From Clostridia bacterium (GTDB taxonomy: Bacteria; Bacillota_A; Clostridia; Lachnospirales; Cellulosilyticaceae), in contig JARBTY010000013.1 of the NCBI GenBank assembly GCA_029239935.1, positions 1 through 35,944 on the forward strand: a DNA stretch of 35,944 nucleotides, read 5' to 3'. This document shows, piece by piece, positions 33,345-35,944 of this stretch. The notes below the pieces were generated by a model that was not told the DNA's origin, did no database searches, and worked only from the letters and a program-made list of their open reading frames with translations. Both the position numbers and the translations under genes were made by a program. Within the stretch, counting starts at the first letter, position 1; every line of letters starts with the position of its first letter.

Positions 33345-33836
33345 ATGTCTTTTAACTTATACGAAATTCAACTTGCAATGATCCATTATTTTCAAAACGA
33401 TGTGCGGCGAATCAACCACGCCCTCAAAGTCCATAGCTTCGCAAAACTTATTGCTACCTGCGAAGCCGTATCCGAGGAAGAACTCTTGATTATTGAGATT
33501 TCTGCTCTTTTACACGATATAGGCATTAAACATGCAGAACTCAAATACCACTCTTCATCTGGTAAATATCAAGAATTAGAAGGTCCTCCAGTGGCTCAAG
33601 AACTTCTTTTTCCTTTTTCGCTCTCCGAAAAAAGTTTATCACGCATTTTATACTTAATTGGTCATCACCATTCTTATTCTAAAATAGAGGGGCTTGACTT
33701 TCAAATTTTAGTAGAAAGTGATTTCATCGTTAATATTTTTGAAGATAGCATGGATAAAAACAATTTATTAACTATTAAAGATAAATATTTTAAAACTAAA
33801 ACAGGCATACATTTATTGACTAGTATGTTTTCATAA
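33345..33836 (+). CDS. HD-domain phosphohydrolase-like protein
   Basis: 163 aa. An HD domain fills most of the protein: RRINHALKVHSFAKLIA (first His), ISALLHDIGIKHAELKY (HD pair), LIGHHHSYSKIEG (His cluster), and LVESDFIVNIFE (final Asp). All metal ligands are in place, so it is probably active on a nucleotide or phosphate ester, but the substrate is unknown. AAAGGAGC lies about 9 nt before the ATG. The stop codon is inside the arm of a large bidirectional terminator shared with the chemoreceptor gene. Confidence 0.85.
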   Translation: MSFNLYEIQLAMIHYFQNDVRRINHALKVHSFAKLIATCEAVSEEELLIIEISALLHDIGIKHAELKYHSSSGKYQELEGPPVAQELLFPFSLSEKSLSRILYLIGHHHSYSKIEGLDFQILVESDFIVNIFEDSMDKNNLLTIKDKYFKTKTGIHLLTSMFS

Positions 33837-33884
33837 CAAATAAGGCAAGGAGCGTCATTTAGCCCCTTGCCTTATTTGTTATGA
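33831..33884. terminator. Bidirectional terminator holding both stop codons
   Basis: A perfect 20-bp stem (33831-33850 with 33865-33884; core AAGGCAAGG/CCTTGCCTT) and a 14-nt loop. The HD gene TAA (33834-33836) and the chemoreceptor TAA (33879-33881) occupy mirror positions in the two arms. Confidence 0.9.
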
Positions 33885-35897
33885 AACTTTAAAGCGCCTC
33901 ATGGAATAATCAAGCTGATCCATTGTCTCTGTCAGTTTATTAGAAACATTGAAAAGCTGTTCAATAATAGCACTTTGTTCTTCACTGAGTGCATTCACTT
34001 CTTCTGTAGCTGCCACAGTATCTGATGTTATCGCTCCAATCTTCTCTATCTTATGAACGGCTTCCTCTTTGATTTCTTCTATATCATTGACCTTTAGACT
34101 TACTTTTTCAAGTCCCACATCCATATTTTTAAGTAAATCAACAATGCTATTAAAGGTATGATAGGTACTATTGACTGATTGCTCTTGGTCTCTGACGATG
34201 TGATTAGACTCTTTTACAAGCTTGACCGCTTCTTTAGTTTTGTCTTGTATCGTATCCAATGTTTTCCTAACGTTCTTTGTAGAAAGCTTAGACTGTTCAG
34301 CTAGGTTTCTAATCTCGCTAGCCACCACTGCAAAACCTCTGCCCACATCACCTGCCCTTGCCGCTTCAATACTAGCATTAAGAGCTAATAGATTCGTTTG
34401 TTCACTGATCCCATCTAAAAGTTTCATGACTTCTTCAATGTCTTTAGTAAGCAGGCTTAATTCGGTAATACTGGACCTGATTGCCTGCGATACTTGCATA
34501 GAAGATTTCATCGTTATATTGAGCTGCTGTATATTTTCACTTGACTCTTTGATAATGCCCTTAGCCTTATCATTTTTCCTCACAATTTCTTTCGTATCAA
34601 TCATCACTTCTTGTATACTACCCGATAATGTATACATAGCCTCTGTGCCCTTTTCAGCATCTTGCGCTTGATGGGTTGCACCTACTGCAATATCACCAAT
34701 TGATAAAGATAACTGTTTGAAAGCCTCTACTGAATGTTCTGTAGCCTGCTTTAAGAGTTTTCCATCCTCGACTGTATGAATAATCACCCCTCTTGTTTCT
34801 TCCAGGAGCATTCGTATATTGGCTATCATCTGATTGAAGCTTTTACAGAGCATGCCTATCTCATCCTTGCGGTTTTCATCCATTTTTACCGTCATATCTC
34901 CCTTTTCAGCAGCTTTCATAAACTGCATCATTTTAATGATGGGTTTAGAAAACCCTTGAGAGAAACCTATGCCAAAAAGAACAGCCACAAAAGTGGAGAT
35001 AATCATTAACAAAAATACCATTCTATTGGTTGCATCTAATCTGCTTGTTAAGGAGTGTTGAGGTATTTCAGTAATAATTTTCCACCCATTTTCTAGGGTC
35101 ATATAATTGACGAGCATCCCATCAGCTGTATAATTGCCTTCTTCTTCTGTTGTCATACCCCAAATAGCCTCATCCGTTGTCTTTTTAGTTTCATCTATAT
35201 GATAAAGGATTTGTCCCTTTTCATCCGATAAATAAAGATTTGCCCCCTCTAAAATGGTCATATCTTTTATATTTTCAATCAACGCATCTGTTTTAATTTT
35301 AACTTTTAGAGTTCCAATATCTTTGCCCGTACTCAAGGCCTTAATATTTCTAATATAGTATATACTTTCAAGGTCACTGCCTAACCCTTTAGTCCAGACC
35401 CCTTTTGTCTCTTGATCTATTGTTTGAGTAATTTTTGCATCCTCCTCACTAAAGCTCCTGTCTCCACCTATTATTTTTCCATTTTTATGTATGATTTGTA
35501 TTTCCTCAATTTCATTATCAACCGCTGTGAGCGATACTAACCTGCTTTCCATATTCCGTAGGGCTGTAACTTGTTTCCATACATTTGTTGATTCATAATC
35601 ACCTAACCCCTCATTAATAATAGAGTCTATACAGATTGAAACAGTTTTTTTCTCAACACTTTCTATATAATATTCTATATTAATACTTACCTGGTTAATA
35701 ATTTCGGATGTAAAATTCAAGCTAGTTTCTGCCAATGTACTTCTAGCCATCGTATAAAACACCATACTTACAACAAGCATAGGCATAATTGCAAATAAAA
35801 CAAATCCTAAAATCAATTTATATTTGATAGATACAATACCTTTAACTTGCTCTGATGTTCTTTTTAGTGTTTTTTTACTTTTCATTTTTAGTTTCAT
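33879..35897 (-). CDS. Methyl-accepting chemotaxis protein (dCache type)
   Basis: 672 aa. A basic N-terminus, TM1 (~26-50, [20 protein letters not shown]), a ~240-residue extracellular Cache-like sensor, TM2 (~292-314) and a HAMP domain (~315-368, ending [18 protein letters not shown]) are followed by a long signalling coiled coil. Its conserved tip is [20 protein letters not shown], then [18 protein letters not shown]. The protein senses an external ligand and controls CheA; the ligand is unknown. AAAAGGGGAAG precedes the ATG. No CheR-docking pentapeptide is visible at the C-terminus. Its promoter would lie in the last bases of the window or beyond. Confidence 0.95.
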   Translation of the reverse strand: MKLKMKSKKTLKRTSEQVKGIVSIKYKLILGFVLFAIMPMLVVSMVFYTMARSTLAETSLNFTSEIINQVSINIEYYIESVEKKTVSICIDSIINEGLGDYESTNVWKQVTALRNMESRLVSLTAVDNEIEEIQIIHKNGKIIGGDRSFSEEDAKITQTIDQETKGVWTKGLGSDLESIYYIRNIKALSTGKDIGTLKVKIKTDALIENIKDMTILEGANLYLSDEKGQILYHIDETKKTTDEAIWGMTTEEEGNYTADGMLVNYMTLENGWKIITEIPQHSLTSRLDATNRMVFLLMIISTFVAVLFGIGFSQGFSKPIIKMMQFMKAAEKGDMTVKMDENRKDEIGMLCKSFNQMIANIRMLLEETRGVIIHTVEDGKLLKQATEHSVEAFKQLSLSIGDIAVGATHQAQDAEKGTEAMYTLSGSIQEVMIDTKEIVRKNDKAKGIIKESSENIQQLNITMKSSMQVSQAIRSSITELSLLTKDIEEVMKLLDGISEQTNLLALNASIEAARAGDVGRGFAVVASEIRNLAEQSKLSTKNVRKTLDTIQDKTKEAVKLVKESNHIVRDQEQSVNSTYHTFNSIVDLLKNMDVGLEKVSLKVNDIEEIKEEAVHKIEKIGAITSDTVAATEEVNALSEEQSAIIEQLFNVSNKLTETMDQLDYSMRRFKVS

Positions 35898-35944
35898 AAG
35901 CTTCCCCTTTTCCTAAACGCTTTTAACTAAATATTCAGTCTAAT

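Noticed and set aside
34222..34671. 149-aa plus-strand ORF opposite the chemoreceptor
   Set aside because: It is antisense to the conserved signalling domain, Ser/Leu-rich as expected for such a shadow, and lacks a start region.
1..35944. CRISPR arrays, insertion sequences, prophage or attachment sites
   Set aside because: No regularly spaced direct repeats, transposase or integrase motifs, or tRNA-linked duplications were seen; the single tRNA has no adjacent integrase.

Overview
The window looks like a chromosomal piece of a low-GC, endospore-forming member of the Clostridia. The evidence is the spoVA operon, the SCIFF peptide with its radical SAM maturase next to secDF, hemZ beside dtd-relA-apt-recJ, strong AGGAGG ribosome sites and TTGACA/TATAAT promoters. 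A plant-fibre degrader of the Cellulosilyticum/Lachnospirales type would fit the pectin genes, but the genus is only a guess.

Layout. 1-2.8 kb: spoVA operon on the minus strand (an unlisted 58-codon membrane ORF, then spoVAA, AB, AC, AD and the start of spoVAE), for dipicolinate handling in spores. 3-11.6 kb: housekeeping on the minus strand (recJ, apt, relA, dtd, then an acetyltransferase, a metallo-beta-lactamase-fold hydrolase and hemZ). 11.7-13.4 kb: an S1-domain protein (plus), a hypothetical gene and tcdA (minus). 13.4-14.7 kb: a sparse region with an orphan perfect hairpin, an exported helical protein of unknown function, and a decayed, apparently related copy facing it. 14.7-19.4 kb: tRNA-Lys(CTT), secF, secD, scfB, scfA and a TIGR04086-type membrane protein, all minus. 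19.5-28.3 kb: a PHP phosphoesterase, then a pectin-oligosaccharide locus. It has an AraC regulator; a minus-strand operon of GH105, solute-binding lipoprotein, two permeases and GH28; and a divergent pectin methylesterase. 28.3-35.9 kb: HAD phosphatases, an ABC-F ATPase, an acetyltransferase, an HD-domain protein, small unknowns and a chemoreceptor.

Pectin locus. The lipoprotein and two permeases form a CUT1-type importer with no ATPase gene nearby, so a shared ATPase is probably used. The three enzymes show no signal peptide and should act in the cytoplasm: the CE8 esterase removes methyl groups, GH105 removes unsaturated end residues, and GH28 hydrolyses galacturonide chains.

Most unusual observation. 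The first and last genes of the pectin operon (GH105 and GH28) have no ATG, GTG or TTG that would retain their conserved N-termini. In both, an ATT codon lies exactly 8 nt after a GGAGG ribosome site. This suggests AUU initiation, or two parallel start-codon losses. Other leads are an scfA-scfB attenuator hairpin, a seven-cysteine SCIFF peptide, the small ORF leading spoVA, and the inverted unknown gene pair around 14 kb.
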